Of a stretch of DNA of 64,000 bases, positions 34,284 through 42,602 are shown piece after piece. Position 1 is the stretch's first letter. The number at the start of each line of letters is the position of its first letter. Source of the stretch: BRH-c54 sp965284565. Lineage in GTDB: Bacteria > Bacteroidota > Bacteroidia > Flavobacteriales_E > Vicingaceae. The notes beneath the pieces were generated by a model that searched no databases, was not told where the DNA came from, and saw only the letters and a list, made by a program, of their open reading frames with translations. A program made the position numbers and the translations under genes. Where the stretch lies: the NCBI GenBank assembly GCA_965284565.1, contig OZ260100.1, positions 1,674,001-1,738,000 on the forward strand, written 5' to 3'.

Positions 34284-35498
34284 ATGAACAGTATTAAATT
34301 AATATTAACATTTGTTGTAGCGTTTTTTTTAAGTGTGTTAGGTTTTTCCCAAGAAGTAACAAATGGTAAGTTTGGTAAAGGAATATATAATGTTATAGCT
34401 GCTGATAGCTCATGGAGTATGAAGTTTGGAGCAAGGTTTCAAACTTTATATATAGGAGAATGGGATGTTGATGATAAAGGGAGTTTTACAAATGGAAGTT
34501 CTAATTTTTTAGTTAGAAGAGCACGATTGAAATTTGATGGCTTTGCTTATAGTCCTAAGTTGGAATATAAGTTAGAGCTAGGGTTGAGTAATAGAGATAT
34601 GTCGGGTGCGAGTCAGTATACTAGTAATTCTCCAAGATACATATTTGATGCATTGTTGAAATGGAATTTTTACAAAAATTTTGTTTTATGGATGGGGCAA
34701 ACTAAATTACCAGGTAATAGAGAGCGAGTAATTTCATCGGGAGATTTACAATTTGTTGATAGGTCTATGTTAAATAGTGCTTTTAATATAGATAGAGACA
34801 TGGGTGTTCAATTGAGACATCGTTTTAAAATAGGGAGTACATTTTTAGTTAGAGAAATAGTTGCTTTTTCTCAGGGAGAAGGAAGAAATATTACTTCGGG
34901 TAATCTTGGAGGGTATCAATATACATATAGAGTTGAGTTTTTACCATTTGGAGCATTTTCTAAAAAAGGAGATTATATGGGTGGTGACTTAATGAGAGAG
35001 GAAAAAGTAAAACTATCTATTGCCGGATCTTACGATATGAATGATAATGCAGTAAAAACGAAAAGTAATTTAGGAAGCTATATGGTTAATGATATAGGGT
35101 TGTATGAAACAGATATTCATACTTTATTTATTGACGCGATGTTAAAATATAAAGGATTTTCATTCATGGCAGAATACGCTCAACGAGAAGCTGATCATCC
35201 TGAAGCAATAAATAGCAATGGTACATTAACTGATAATGTTGTAAATGTAGGTAAAGGAATAAACTTGCAAATGGGCTATTTGTTTAAGTTGAATTGGGAA
35301 CTATCAGGAAGGTTTACACAAATTGATTATATAAAAGAAATTACTGGAAACGATGTGACGAGTCAATATACATTGGGGTTGTCAAAATATTTGTCAGGAC
35401 ATAAGTTAAAAGTTCAATCGGATATAAGTTATGCTACATCAGACAATTTTACTACAGGAGGATTAATGAGTAGATTACAAATTGATATTCATTTTTAA
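34284..35498 (+). CDS. Phosphate-selective porin, OprP/OprO-like
   Basis: The 404-residue protein begins with a Sec signal peptide ending near VLGFSQ. The mature part starts with KFGKGIYNVIAADSSWSMKF followed by GARFQTLYIGEW and FLVRRARLKFDGFAY. These are the typical opening strands of the OprP/OprO porin family (Porin_O_P). The rest is strand-rich and ends SRLQIDIHF with a terminal Phe, as expected for a BAM substrate. In this setting it would let phosphate or polyphosphate cross the outer membrane. It is preceded by a Pho-box-like repeat and followed by three inner-membrane genes, so phosphate induction is a strong inference. Confidence 0.88.
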   Translation: MNSIKLILTFVVAFFLSVLGFSQEVTNGKFGKGIYNVIAADSSWSMKFGARFQTLYIGEWDVDDKGSFTNGSSNFLVRRARLKFDGFAYSPKLEYKLELGLSNRDMSGASQYTSNSPRYIFDALLKWNFYKNFVLWMGQTKLPGNRERVISSGDLQFVDRSMLNSAFNIDRDMGVQLRHRFKIGSTFLVREIVAFSQGEGRNITSGNLGGYQYTYRVEFLPFGAFSKKGDYMGGDLMREEKVKLSIAGSYDMNDNAVKTKSNLGSYMVNDIGLYETDIHTLFIDAMLKYKGFSFMAEYAQREADHPEAINSNGTLTDNVVNVGKGINLQMGYLFKLNWELSGRFTQIDYIKEITGNDVTSQYTLGLSKYLSGHKLKVQSDISYATSDNFTTGGLMSRLQIDIHF

Positions 35499-35499
35499 A

Positions 35500-35517
35500 G
35501 TTAACGTTAACTTAACA
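35500..35517 (+). promoter_or_regulatory. Pho-box-like direct repeat upstream of the MIP-like gene
   Basis: GTTAACG (35500-35506), TTAA, CTTAACA (35511-35517). TTAAC occurs at an 11-bp period, as in the repeat at 34164-34181. It lies immediately behind the porin stop codon and 20 nt upstream of a -7 element. Confidence 0.65.
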
Positions 35518-35537
35518 TTGGAGATAAAAACCCAACT

Positions 35538-35545
35538 TACTTTTG
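35538..35545 (+). promoter_or_regulatory. -7 promoter element of the MIP-like gene
   Basis: TACTTTTG is identical to the element at 34224 upstream of the porin, and lies 35 nt upstream of the ATG at 35581. Confidence 0.55.
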
Positions 35546-35580
35546 AGTTAATAAAATAAAGATAATAAGCAAGTTTTGAA

Positions 35581-36336
35581 ATGGAGGCAACCATAAGTAA
35601 ATCAGAAAGTAAGAGACAGATTTTAAAAAATAAATTAAAATCGAGAACAGTTTTTTTAAATGCAATTGCAGAGTTAATTGCATCAACTATTTTTTCTGCA
35701 TTATATTTTATTTTTATCAGTAGATACTTATCAGAAAAATTTCATACAGATTATATCATGTTATCTTTTTCTATCGGATTAACATTTTTTGCAGCAGTTT
35801 ATATTCCTTTTCATACTTATAGAATTCATATTATTCCTTTTATTACTTTAATTACTTCATTAAGAAGAAGAAACCCATATATTTTATTACACAAAATCCC
35901 AGCTCAAATTATAGGTGCTTTTTTAGGGGTATTAATTTTTAACTCAATAAATAAACTTACTACCAATGTTCAAATTGAAAATTTGCAATTGATAAATATG
36001 GGAGATAATGCCCTATTGATTTTTATAAATGCTGCGTCTGCTTCTATTTTATGTTATGGGTTTTATATGATTAGGGTATTGTTTAAATCGAAACAATTGG
36101 CAGGTACGATATATTTAAGTGTTTTTTATACTGTTCTTTTTGCTGCGACAGCATTCTTTGCTAATACTTCTGCTTTAAATCCTTTTGGATATTTATTCTA
36201 TGATTTATTAGGAAATAAAACTATTGCAGACCAATCGGTTCTTTTTGTTTTGTTAAATCATGTTGTTGCTCCAATTGTAGCAGTATTATTGATTTTCTTT
36301 TATATAAAACCCAAAGTATTAACTTATAGAAAATAA
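35581..36336 (+). CDS. Degenerate aquaporin-like (MIP superfamily) membrane protein
   Basis: The 251-residue protein has six membrane helices in two similar halves. Half one reads AELIASTIF ... YRIHIIPFITLI ... KIPAQIIGAFLGVLIF; half two ends ANTSALNPFGYLF ... LLNHVVAPIVAVLLIFFY. These align by eye with the MIP pattern AE-F-GT, HLNPAVT, AQ--GA--GA, and SGA-MNPARS, W---P--GA. The two NPA boxes are degenerate (IPF and NPF) and the Arg of the selectivity filter after the second box is replaced by Gly, so it is not an ordinary water or glycerol channel. Its Pho-box-like promoter and the PiT-like gene 21 nt downstream point to phosphate metabolism. Superfamily assignment is an inference from motif order. 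Confidence 0.6.
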   Translation: MEATISKSESKRQILKNKLKSRTVFLNAIAELIASTIFSALYFIFISRYLSEKFHTDYIMLSFSIGLTFFAAVYIPFHTYRIHIIPFITLITSLRRRNPYILLHKIPAQIIGAFLGVLIFNSINKLTTNVQIENLQLINMGDNALLIFINAASASILCYGFYMIRVLFKSKQLAGTIYLSVFYTVLFAATAFFANTSALNPFGYLFYDLLGNKTIADQSVLFVLLNHVVAPIVAVLLIFFYIKPKVLTYRK

Positions 36337-36357
36337 TTTATTAAAGCATATTAACAG

Positions 36358-37476
36358 ATGGCAAAAATTAGTTTAGCATCACAACTTATTGGAGAAAAAA
36401 GATACGAATCACTTATATTATTTGGTCTTCAAGAGAAAACATTTTTAAGGTTATTAGCGGCTTTTGTAGTTATTGGTGCTATATTTTATCCTTACCCGAA
36501 AATAGCTATGTGGATAGGTTTTATGTTTGCAGGTTATTCTGCAATTGCTAATGATTCCATCCAAACCATAGGAACATTTATAGCATCTAATGCAAATGTT
36601 AAATGGTGGAAATTATGGTTGTATATTGGAGGTATCTTTGTAGCAACGGTATTATATAGCTGGATAATTTATGATGGAGATGTGTCTTATCAAAGATTAG
36701 CATCTAAAGGTTTTTCAGAATCGCCAACACAGTTTCACTTTTTGCAAATTATTGCTCCTGTTGTACTGTTGTTAATTACTCGAATGAGAATGCCGGTTTC
36801 AACAACTTTTATGTTGCTAAGCTGTTTTAGTTCTAGTGCTGATGGTATTATTGGTGTAGCTCAAAAAAGTTTGATGGGTTATTTCTTAGCTTTTGCTGTA
36901 GCAATGATTGTTTGGTATTTATTAGCAGGATTAATAAAAAAATTAGTTAAAGGAGAGCCTCACCCAGCGTGGAGAGTAGCACAATGGTTAGTTAGTGGTT
37001 GGTTGTGGAGTATGTGGATTACACATGATGCTGCTAATATTGCTATTTACTTAAACAGAAGTTTAACGCTTATTGATTTTATTGTTTTTGCTTCATTTAT
37101 CTTCTTTGGCTTAGGAGTGCTGTTTTATTTGCGAGGAGATAAAATTCAAAAAATTATTACCGAAAAATCTCAAACCGTTGATGTAAGATCGGCAAGTATT
37201 ATAGATTTAGTTTATACCTTTATATTATTTGTATTTAAAGAGTGGAGTAATATACCTATGAGTACAACTTGGATATTTTTAGGTTTATTAGGAGGTAGAG
37301 AATTAGCCATGATGCTATCAAAAAGCACTGATGCTGATAAAACCTTGTTGGGAACGGTGAAAATGATTTTTAAAGATTTAGGATATGCCACTTTAGGTTT
37401 AATTATTTCTGTAATGTTGGCAATTGCAGTAAATGAAAATATTCAACAAGAACTGGTAGTATATTTTGGTTGGTAA
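36358..37476 (+). CDS. Divergent PiT-like inorganic phosphate transporter
   Basis: The 372-residue protein has about ten membrane helices. Two inverted-repeat signatures resemble PiT (PHO4) carriers: ANDSIQTIGTFIASN at about 63-77, with MPVSTTFMLLS later, and THDAANIAIYLNR at about 221-233, with IPMSTTWIFLG later. In classical PiT proteins these read GANDVANA and PVSTTH. Here the second ND is HD and the His after STT is missing, so it is a diverged relative. It lies between the MIP-like gene and the Na/Pi cotransporter and probably shares the Pho-box-like promoter at 35500. Confidence 0.7.
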   Translation: MAKISLASQLIGEKRYESLILFGLQEKTFLRLLAAFVVIGAIFYPYPKIAMWIGFMFAGYSAIANDSIQTIGTFIASNANVKWWKLWLYIGGIFVATVLYSWIIYDGDVSYQRLASKGFSESPTQFHFLQIIAPVVLLLITRMRMPVSTTFMLLSCFSSSADGIIGVAQKSLMGYFLAFAVAMIVWYLLAGLIKKLVKGEPHPAWRVAQWLVSGWLWSMWITHDAANIAIYLNRSLTLIDFIVFASFIFFGLGVLFYLRGDKIQKIITEKSQTVDVRSASIIDLVYTFILFVFKEWSNIPMSTTWIFLGLLGGRELAMMLSKSTDADKTLLGTVKMIFKDLGYATLGLIISVMLAIAVNENIQQELVVYFGW

Positions 37477-37510
37477 AACAAATTTAATTTTTTAGCAAAG
37501 AAACAAAGAG

Positions 37511-39202
37511 ATGGAAATTTCATTTATAGATTCATTAAGAATTATTGGAGCATTAGGCTTGTTTATTTTTGGTATTAAAACCATGAGTGAAAGTGTCCAA
37601 AAGTCTTTTGGCTCATTTTTAAAGCAAATGTTTAACCTAATGACTAAAAATCATTTCTTAGGTATTATTGCTGGGTTTATCATAACATCATTAATTTTTT
37701 CATCTTCTTCTACAACTGTAATGGCGGTAAGTTTTGTTAATACAGGACTTATTACACTTGCAGAATCGGTGAGTATAATGCTTGGAGCAAATATAGGAAC
37801 AACTGTAATTTCTTGGTTAGTTTCTATTTTTGGTTTTAATGCTGATTTTTCTTTTATATATCTAATTATCTTTGCCATAGGTACGCCTTTAATTTTTTCA
37901 GGAAAAAACAAATTAAAATATGTTGGTGAACTTATTTTTGGATTAGCATTGTTGTTTTTAGGGCTTTCTGAACTAATTAATAGTGTGCCTAATTTAAATG
38001 GAGTTGAAACTGTTTTTTCTTCATTTCAGGAAACATCTCTAGGTTTTTTTAGTAACGTTTTCTTTGTGTTGATAGGAGTTTTTCTAACTTTAATCTTGCA
38101 GTCATCAAGTGCATCAATAGTGCTTACACAAGTGCTTTGTTTTAATGGAATTATTTCTTTTGAAGTAGCTATTCCTTTAGTGCTAGGACAAAATTTTGGT
38201 AGAACTATTAATACAGAAATAGCTTCAGTTTCAGGTAATGTTTTTGCCAAACGCTCGGCTCGTATACACTCCTTGGTAAATATATTCGGGTTAGTTTGGA
38301 TGGTAATAGCACTCTCTGTTTTTCCAATAGTTGAAATTTTAGATAATATTACAACCAATTTTTTCCAAACAGATTCTGTTTATGCTGCTTTGGGTGCACC
38401 AATAGGTATCGCCTTATTTCATTCAGGATATAACATTGTCAATGTAGCCATAATGGTTTGGTTTATACCTCAATTGGTAAGGTTAGCTACTAAAACAATT
38501 AAATCCAGAGGAGAAACTGATGAGGAATTCAGGTTAGAACATATTAGTACTGGAATTATGACTACTCCAGAGATGTCAATTGTTGAAGCTCAGAAAGAAA
38601 TTGCTAAGTTTGGTAAACTAACCCACCGAATGAAAGAGCATGTAGCCAATTTATTATTAGAGCAAAACCCAAAGAATGTTTACAAACTGCTCGAAAAGAT
38701 TAAAAAATATGAAGATATAACAGATGATATAGAGAGAGATGTTGCTAATTATTTGGCTAAGATTTCACAACGAGAAATGAGTGAAGAATCTTCAATTCAG
38801 ATTAGAGGAATGTTGAGTATAATTGGAGATTTAGAACGGATTGGCGATATTTTTTATCAGATATCTAAAGTGTTGGAAAGAAAATTTGAAGAGAAAATTT
38901 GGTTTACTCCTGACCAGAGAAAAAATATTGTAGAAATGTTTGGAATTTTGGATGAAACTTTGGTGGTAATGAATAAAAACCTAAAAACTAACTACGCTTT
39001 AGTAGTTAAAAAAGAGGCGGTTGAAGCCGAACAAAAACTTAATGCGTTTAGAAAAAAATTACGAAAAGAACATTTCAAAAATGTAGAACAAGGAGCATAT
39101 AATTTTAAAAATGCTGCTATCTACAACGATATATTTAATTCACTAGAAAAAGTAGGCGACCATGTTATTAATGTAACAGAAGGAGTGGTTGGTGAGATAT
39201 AA
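37511..39202 (+). CDS. Na/Pi cotransporter family protein with PhoU domain
   Basis: The 563-residue protein has a membrane part (about 1-330) with the paired Na_Pi_cotrans repeats. The QSSSA-type motifs appear as FSSSSTTVMAVSFVN and LQSSSASIVLTQ. A cytoplasmic C-terminal PhoU-like four-helix domain follows (about 355-563; HRMKEHVANLL, DLERIGDIFYQISK, SLEKVGDHVINVTEG). Such fusions import phosphate with Na+, and the PhoU part is thought to sense or control uptake. It is the last gene of the phosphate cluster and is followed by a bidirectional terminator. Confidence 0.92.
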   Translation: MEISFIDSLRIIGALGLFIFGIKTMSESVQKSFGSFLKQMFNLMTKNHFLGIIAGFIITSLIFSSSSTTVMAVSFVNTGLITLAESVSIMLGANIGTTVISWLVSIFGFNADFSFIYLIIFAIGTPLIFSGKNKLKYVGELIFGLALLFLGLSELINSVPNLNGVETVFSSFQETSLGFFSNVFFVLIGVFLTLILQSSSASIVLTQVLCFNGIISFEVAIPLVLGQNFGRTINTEIASVSGNVFAKRSARIHSLVNIFGLVWMVIALSVFPIVEILDNITTNFFQTDSVYAALGAPIGIALFHSGYNIVNVAIMVWFIPQLVRLATKTIKSRGETDEEFRLEHISTGIMTTPEMSIVEAQKEIAKFGKLTHRMKEHVANLLLEQNPKNVYKLLEKIKKYEDITDDIERDVANYLAKISQREMSEESSIQIRGMLSIIGDLERIGDIFYQISKVLERKFEEKIWFTPDQRKNIVEMFGILDETLVVMNKNLKTNYALVVKKEAVEAEQKLNAFRKKLRKEHFKNVEQGAYNFKNAAIYNDIFNSLEKVGDHVINVTEGVVGEI

Positions 39203-39259
39203 GCCTGTTTTGGTGAGGATTAGTAAAGAAGAAAAAGCGAAATCAATTATTTGAGAGAC

Positions 39260-39295
39260 AAAAGCCTGATGATTTTCATGTCATCAGGCTTTTTT
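39260..39295. terminator. Bidirectional terminator between the Na/Pi gene and tRNA-Arg
   Basis: The stem AAAGCCTGATGA / TCATCAGGCTTT has an 8-nt loop, with A-rich and T-rich flanks. It can serve the plus-strand phosphate cluster and the minus-strand tRNA. Confidence 0.9.
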
Positions 39296-39313
39296 AATTT
39301 AAAAATTTGTTAG

Positions 39314-39387
39314 TGACCCCGGAGGGATTCAAACCCCCAACCCTCAGAGCCGAAATCTGATGCTCTATTCAGTTGAGCTACGGAGCC
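39314..39387 (-). tRNA. tRNA-Arg (anticodon TCG)
   Basis: On the minus strand GGCTCCG pairs with CGGGGTC with two G-T pairs. The anticodon loop TTTCGGC gives anticodon TCG. The T loop is TTTGAAT. The 3' CCA is not encoded. The -7 element TATTTTTG lies at 39398-39405 on the minus strand. Confidence 0.93.
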
Positions 39388-39397
39388 TTAAGTGGGA

Positions 39398-39405
39398 CAA
39401 AAATA
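39398..39405 (-). promoter_or_regulatory. -7 promoter element of tRNA-Arg
   Basis: TATTTTTG on the minus strand matches TAnnTTTG and lies 10 nt upstream of the tRNA 5' end. No -33 element at the standard spacing. Confidence 0.5.
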
Positions 39406-39424
39406 TCACTTAATTAACGCTTTT

Positions 39425-41512
39425 CTATTTCTTATTCAACAAAAATTTCTTTATCACATAAACAGTTATCAAAATATATCCTAAAACACTTATCAAAGCA
39501 TAGTAAATCATTAAATTAGAGGAATAGGTAAAATGTATTTTACCTTTACCTTTAGCAGGAATTTCAACACCCATTATATGATTGTTGAGTTGATGAATTA
39601 GTAGTTTTTTATCATTAAAATATACCTTCCATTGGTGGTGGAAATTTTGATTTAGCAACAACCATTGTGGATTGCTAGCCTCATTTTTTATATCGGCAGT
39701 AAATTCGTTATAACCGATATGAATAGTTGCTATGTTTGTTTTTTTAGGTTGAAAATCATGAAGTTGTGGAACATCCCAAATTAAACCACTTTGAATTGTA
39801 TCGTTAGGTTGTTTTTCTTTTTTAGGAAAAAATAATATAGGATTTTGGATATTAAAATCAAGTGATTTGTTTCTTGTGGCATTTTCGTAAGTACTAAATT
39901 GAAAAGGGTTGTACCCTACATAAGAAATGGTTTTATTAAAAGTTGACATGTTTTTCCAAATTCCTTGCGTATAGCTTAACCCTTGATGTTCATCAAAATA
40001 TTTTAAAGCATTGTCATTATTTTTTTGATTGATTTCATTGGGCAGTTCATCAAAATAGGTTTTAAAATTACTATACGCATAAGGGTAGGAAATTGTAGTT
40101 GGAAAAGCAATTTGGGTTTGCATGCCTAAATCTAAAAAAGCAACCATAAAAAGTGTAGCAAAAACGGAAAGCTTCAAACTTTTTTTGAGTAGAAAAACCA
40201 ATATGCTTATAATTAATAATATTGCTACATTAATTACTATGTGAGTTGCTAAAAAGTTAGTAGAAAACTCAGTTAAATCAAGTAAGTTAGTAATATTGGT
40301 ACTAATTTCATTAGTAGAAGTTTTTGTTAGAGATGCCAATCCTGTCAGCAAAATTAGTACTCCAAGTAAAAATAATATGTATTTATTTTTTCCAGTTAAC
40401 TTTAGTGTTTGTAGGAAGTTTTTTAAACCGTAAGCAGCAACAATAAGCATTGCAAAAAGAGCATAAGTCCTGAAAAATGAAGGGTGTCTGAAAACGCCAA
40501 AACCAGGTAAATGGTATAGCAGTTGATAAATAAAAGTTTTACTCCCCATGGCTACAATTAAAAAAGCAAAAGCAAAAAAAGTAAGCAGTAACACGCTTTT
40601 GTTTTTATAATGATTAAGAACTCCTACAATGAAGAAAAATAAACCCACTAAACCAATATATCCGCTTCTGAGCGATAAATCTGTTCCTTTAAACATCTCT
40701 GAATCGCTGATAACACCATAAGGAAAAAGAAAAGAAATATAATCTACAAAAGTAAATGGATTGGAAAGCAAGAATTTATCGTAAGGTAATTTTGATAACC
40801 TGTTGAAGTAAGGCGCAAACTCAATAAACGACATAATGTAAGGAAGCAATAAAATAGCTGAAACAATCACCATTGTTGCTCCTCCCATAAAAATAAAACT
40901 TAGTTGTTGTTTACTTTTTCTGTTTTGCCAAAAGAAATATAGAAAGATGAAAAAATAAAAATAGACTAATATGATAGTATAAGCGGGACTAGCAGAAGTA
41001 GTATTTAAAGCAACAAACAATCCCGAAAGCACAGCATATTTTAGCTTAAAATTTTTAGAAAATTGATATAACGTTCCCAAACACCAAGGCAGCCAAGCTA
41101 CACCTGCTAAAAAAACCATTAACTGAGCAGAACCAACCATTAACCCCGATAAACTAAAACATAATCCAATAATTGCAGCAGTTTTTTCATCTCTTAAAAG
41201 AGATTTAATGAACCAATACATGCCTAAACCAGCAATTACAAAGTAAGAAAGTAATTCAATAATTAGTGACTTCATGGTATATTTACCAAAAAGCATAATG
41301 AGCCAAGTAATCGGGTTCCACATACCACTTTGCGGGTCGGAATAAGCTGGGTAGCCCATATTCTGAAAACTATTCCAGTAGGGAAAATGACCATTCCATA
41401 AGTAATCGCTAATAAAATAACGGTAAGGAAGGTAGGCGTTTACATTATCCCATTTGGGTACAACCACAAACAACGAAAGTGGCCACAAGCTAACTAAAAT
41501 AGCCAATACCAT
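39425..41512 (-). CDS. YfhO-like multi-spanning membrane protein
   Basis: The 695-residue protein has about twelve membrane helices and ends in a periplasmic domain plus a last helix. The segment PYWNSFQNMGYPAYSDPQSG after the first helix, with the downstream GSAQLMVFLAGVAWLPWCLG, matches the YfhO family. Relatives are GT-C-like proteins implicated in transferring sugars to lipoteichoic acid or other envelope polymers; the role in Bacteroidota is unknown. The ATG at 41512 starts inside a hydrophobic run. The frame stays open upstream to 41587 (RTKNHQKIKYIYPYRYAIL) but without ATG, GTG or TTG. A -7 element at 41572-41579 allows either start. Confidence 0.82.
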   Translation of the reverse strand: MVLAILVSLWPLSLFVVVPKWDNVNAYLPYRYFISDYLWNGHFPYWNSFQNMGYPAYSDPQSGMWNPITWLIMLFGKYTMKSLIIELLSYFVIAGLGMYWFIKSLLRDEKTAAIIGLCFSLSGLMVGSAQLMVFLAGVAWLPWCLGTLYQFSKNFKLKYAVLSGLFVALNTTSASPAYTIILVYFYFFIFLYFFWQNRKSKQQLSFIFMGGATMVIVSAILLLPYIMSFIEFAPYFNRLSKLPYDKFLLSNPFTFVDYISFLFPYGVISDSEMFKGTDLSLRSGYIGLVGLFFFIVGVLNHYKNKSVLLLTFFAFAFLIVAMGSKTFIYQLLYHLPGFGVFRHPSFFRTYALFAMLIVAAYGLKNFLQTLKLTGKNKYILFLLGVLILLTGLASLTKTSTNEISTNITNLLDLTEFSTNFLATHIVINVAILLIISILVFLLKKSLKLSVFATLFMVAFLDLGMQTQIAFPTTISYPYAYSNFKTYFDELPNEINQKNNDNALKYFDEHQGLSYTQGIWKNMSTFNKTISYVGYNPFQFSTYENATRNKSLDFNIQNPILFFPKKEKQPNDTIQSGLIWDVPQLHDFQPKKTNIATIHIGYNEFTADIKNEASNPQWLLLNQNFHHQWKVYFNDKKLLIHQLNNHIMGVEIPAKGKGKIHFTYSSNLMIYYALISVLGYILITVYVIKKFLLNKK

Positions 41513-41571
41513 TAAAATGGCATACCGATATGGATAAATGTATTTTATTTTTTGATGATTTTTTGTTCGAA

Positions 41572-41579
41572 CAAATGTA
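41572..41579 (-). promoter_or_regulatory. -7 promoter element of the YfhO-like gene
   Basis: TACATTTG on the minus strand matches TAnnTTTG. Transcription would start near 41568, about 56 nt upstream of the ATG at 41512. Confidence 0.45.
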
Positions 41580-41600
41580 CAATATTTTTAGCTGAAGAGT

Positions 41601-41632
41601 ATTTAGGAGTTAACAGTATTTAGAAGTTGAGT
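41601..41632 (+). repeat. Degenerate 10-nt repeat units (ATTTAGGAGT family)
   Basis: ATTTAGGAGT (41601-41610) and ATTTAGAAGT (41618-41627) are separated by TAACAGT and followed by TGAGT. They belong to the same family as 17501-17530 and 51166-51221. The rest of the 266-nt spacer shows no gene. Confidence 0.7.
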
Positions 41633-41778
41633 TATTTTTGCGTCTTGTCGATTTTGCGAGAAATGAGCATATAAGTTCAAGGAAGTTGAATAATCTAACC
41701 TCATAAACTAATTTACCTTCATATTAGGAAATAAGAAAAAAACCACTAATTTTAGGCTAGATTTTAATATTCAGCAAA

Positions 41779-42582
41779 ATGCAAAAAATAATTTTACTTG
41801 TTTTAATAGTTTCAGTAGTGTTTAGTTGCCGAAAGTCTGATAGAGACCAAGATAAAACAACTAAAACATCTCAAGATTATGGAACAGCTCAAGCTATGGC
41901 TCAAGATGTTTTTAAAATGGTACATCAAGCAGCAATGAGTTCCCAGGGAATTGTAACCAATTCGCTAACCAATGCCACAACTTTATTTGGTTGCGATACC
42001 ATAATTGTTGACACTACCGCTAATCCAATGTGGTTGAAAATTCAATTTAATACCGATTGTGCTAATAATGGCGTTACTAGAAATGGAGAGATTAAAGCAC
42101 AATTTACTTCAAAATACGATATGTTAGGCACAACTGCTAAAATCAGTTTTAATAACTATTACCATAATGGATATTATTTTGAAGGTGTTTTAAATTATTC
42201 ATTAACGAGCAACACTAACAATCAAGCTACTTTTGTAATGATTGCCAATGATTTTAAAATTGATGAAGGTAGAAAAAATAGGGCTATTTATTTTAGTTCT
42301 AACCAAAATTTCACCATAGAAAGTGGAGCAACTACTGCTGACTTTACTGATGACAGCTATAAAATTACAGGAACAGCTACAGGAAGAGCTTTTGCTGGAA
42401 ATAGTTTTTCAGCAACTACTGATGGCATAACTCAATTAGGAAATTGCAATTGGGTAAGTAGCGGAACAGCATTGGTAACCCCTCAGGGTTTAGCTGTAAG
42501 AAACTTAGATTTTGGTTCAGGCTGCGATAATAGCGCAACAGTTTTGCTTTATGGAGCAACTTATGAAATAACATTTCCTTAA
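41779..42582 (+). CDS. Putative lipoprotein, paralogue of the 45420-46298 product
   Basis: The 267-residue protein starts with a lipoprotein signal ending VVFSCRKS (Cys at about 17). The mature part is rich in Thr, Asn and Gly and strand-like. Its C-terminal half ends NCNWVSSGTALVTPQG, then LAVRNLDFGSGCDNSA and a final Gly-x-Thr-Tyr strand. The lipoprotein at 45420-46298 ends with the same pattern (CCRWLVSGTIDINPSG, RTIDFGNGACDQNA). I do not know the family; Cys pairs suggest disulfides or metal binding outside the cytoplasm. It is followed 20 nt later by a flavin reductase gene. Confidence 0.75.
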   Translation: MQKIILLVLIVSVVFSCRKSDRDQDKTTKTSQDYGTAQAMAQDVFKMVHQAAMSSQGIVTNSLTNATTLFGCDTIIVDTTANPMWLKIQFNTDCANNGVTRNGEIKAQFTSKYDMLGTTAKISFNNYYHNGYYFEGVLNYSLTSNTNNQATFVMIANDFKIDEGRKNRAIYFSSNQNFTIESGATTADFTDDSYKITGTATGRAFAGNSFSATTDGITQLGNCNWVSSGTALVTPQGLAVRNLDFGSGCDNSATVLLYGATYEITFP

Positions 42583-42602
42583 CTTTAAACTTCAAACACC
42601 TT

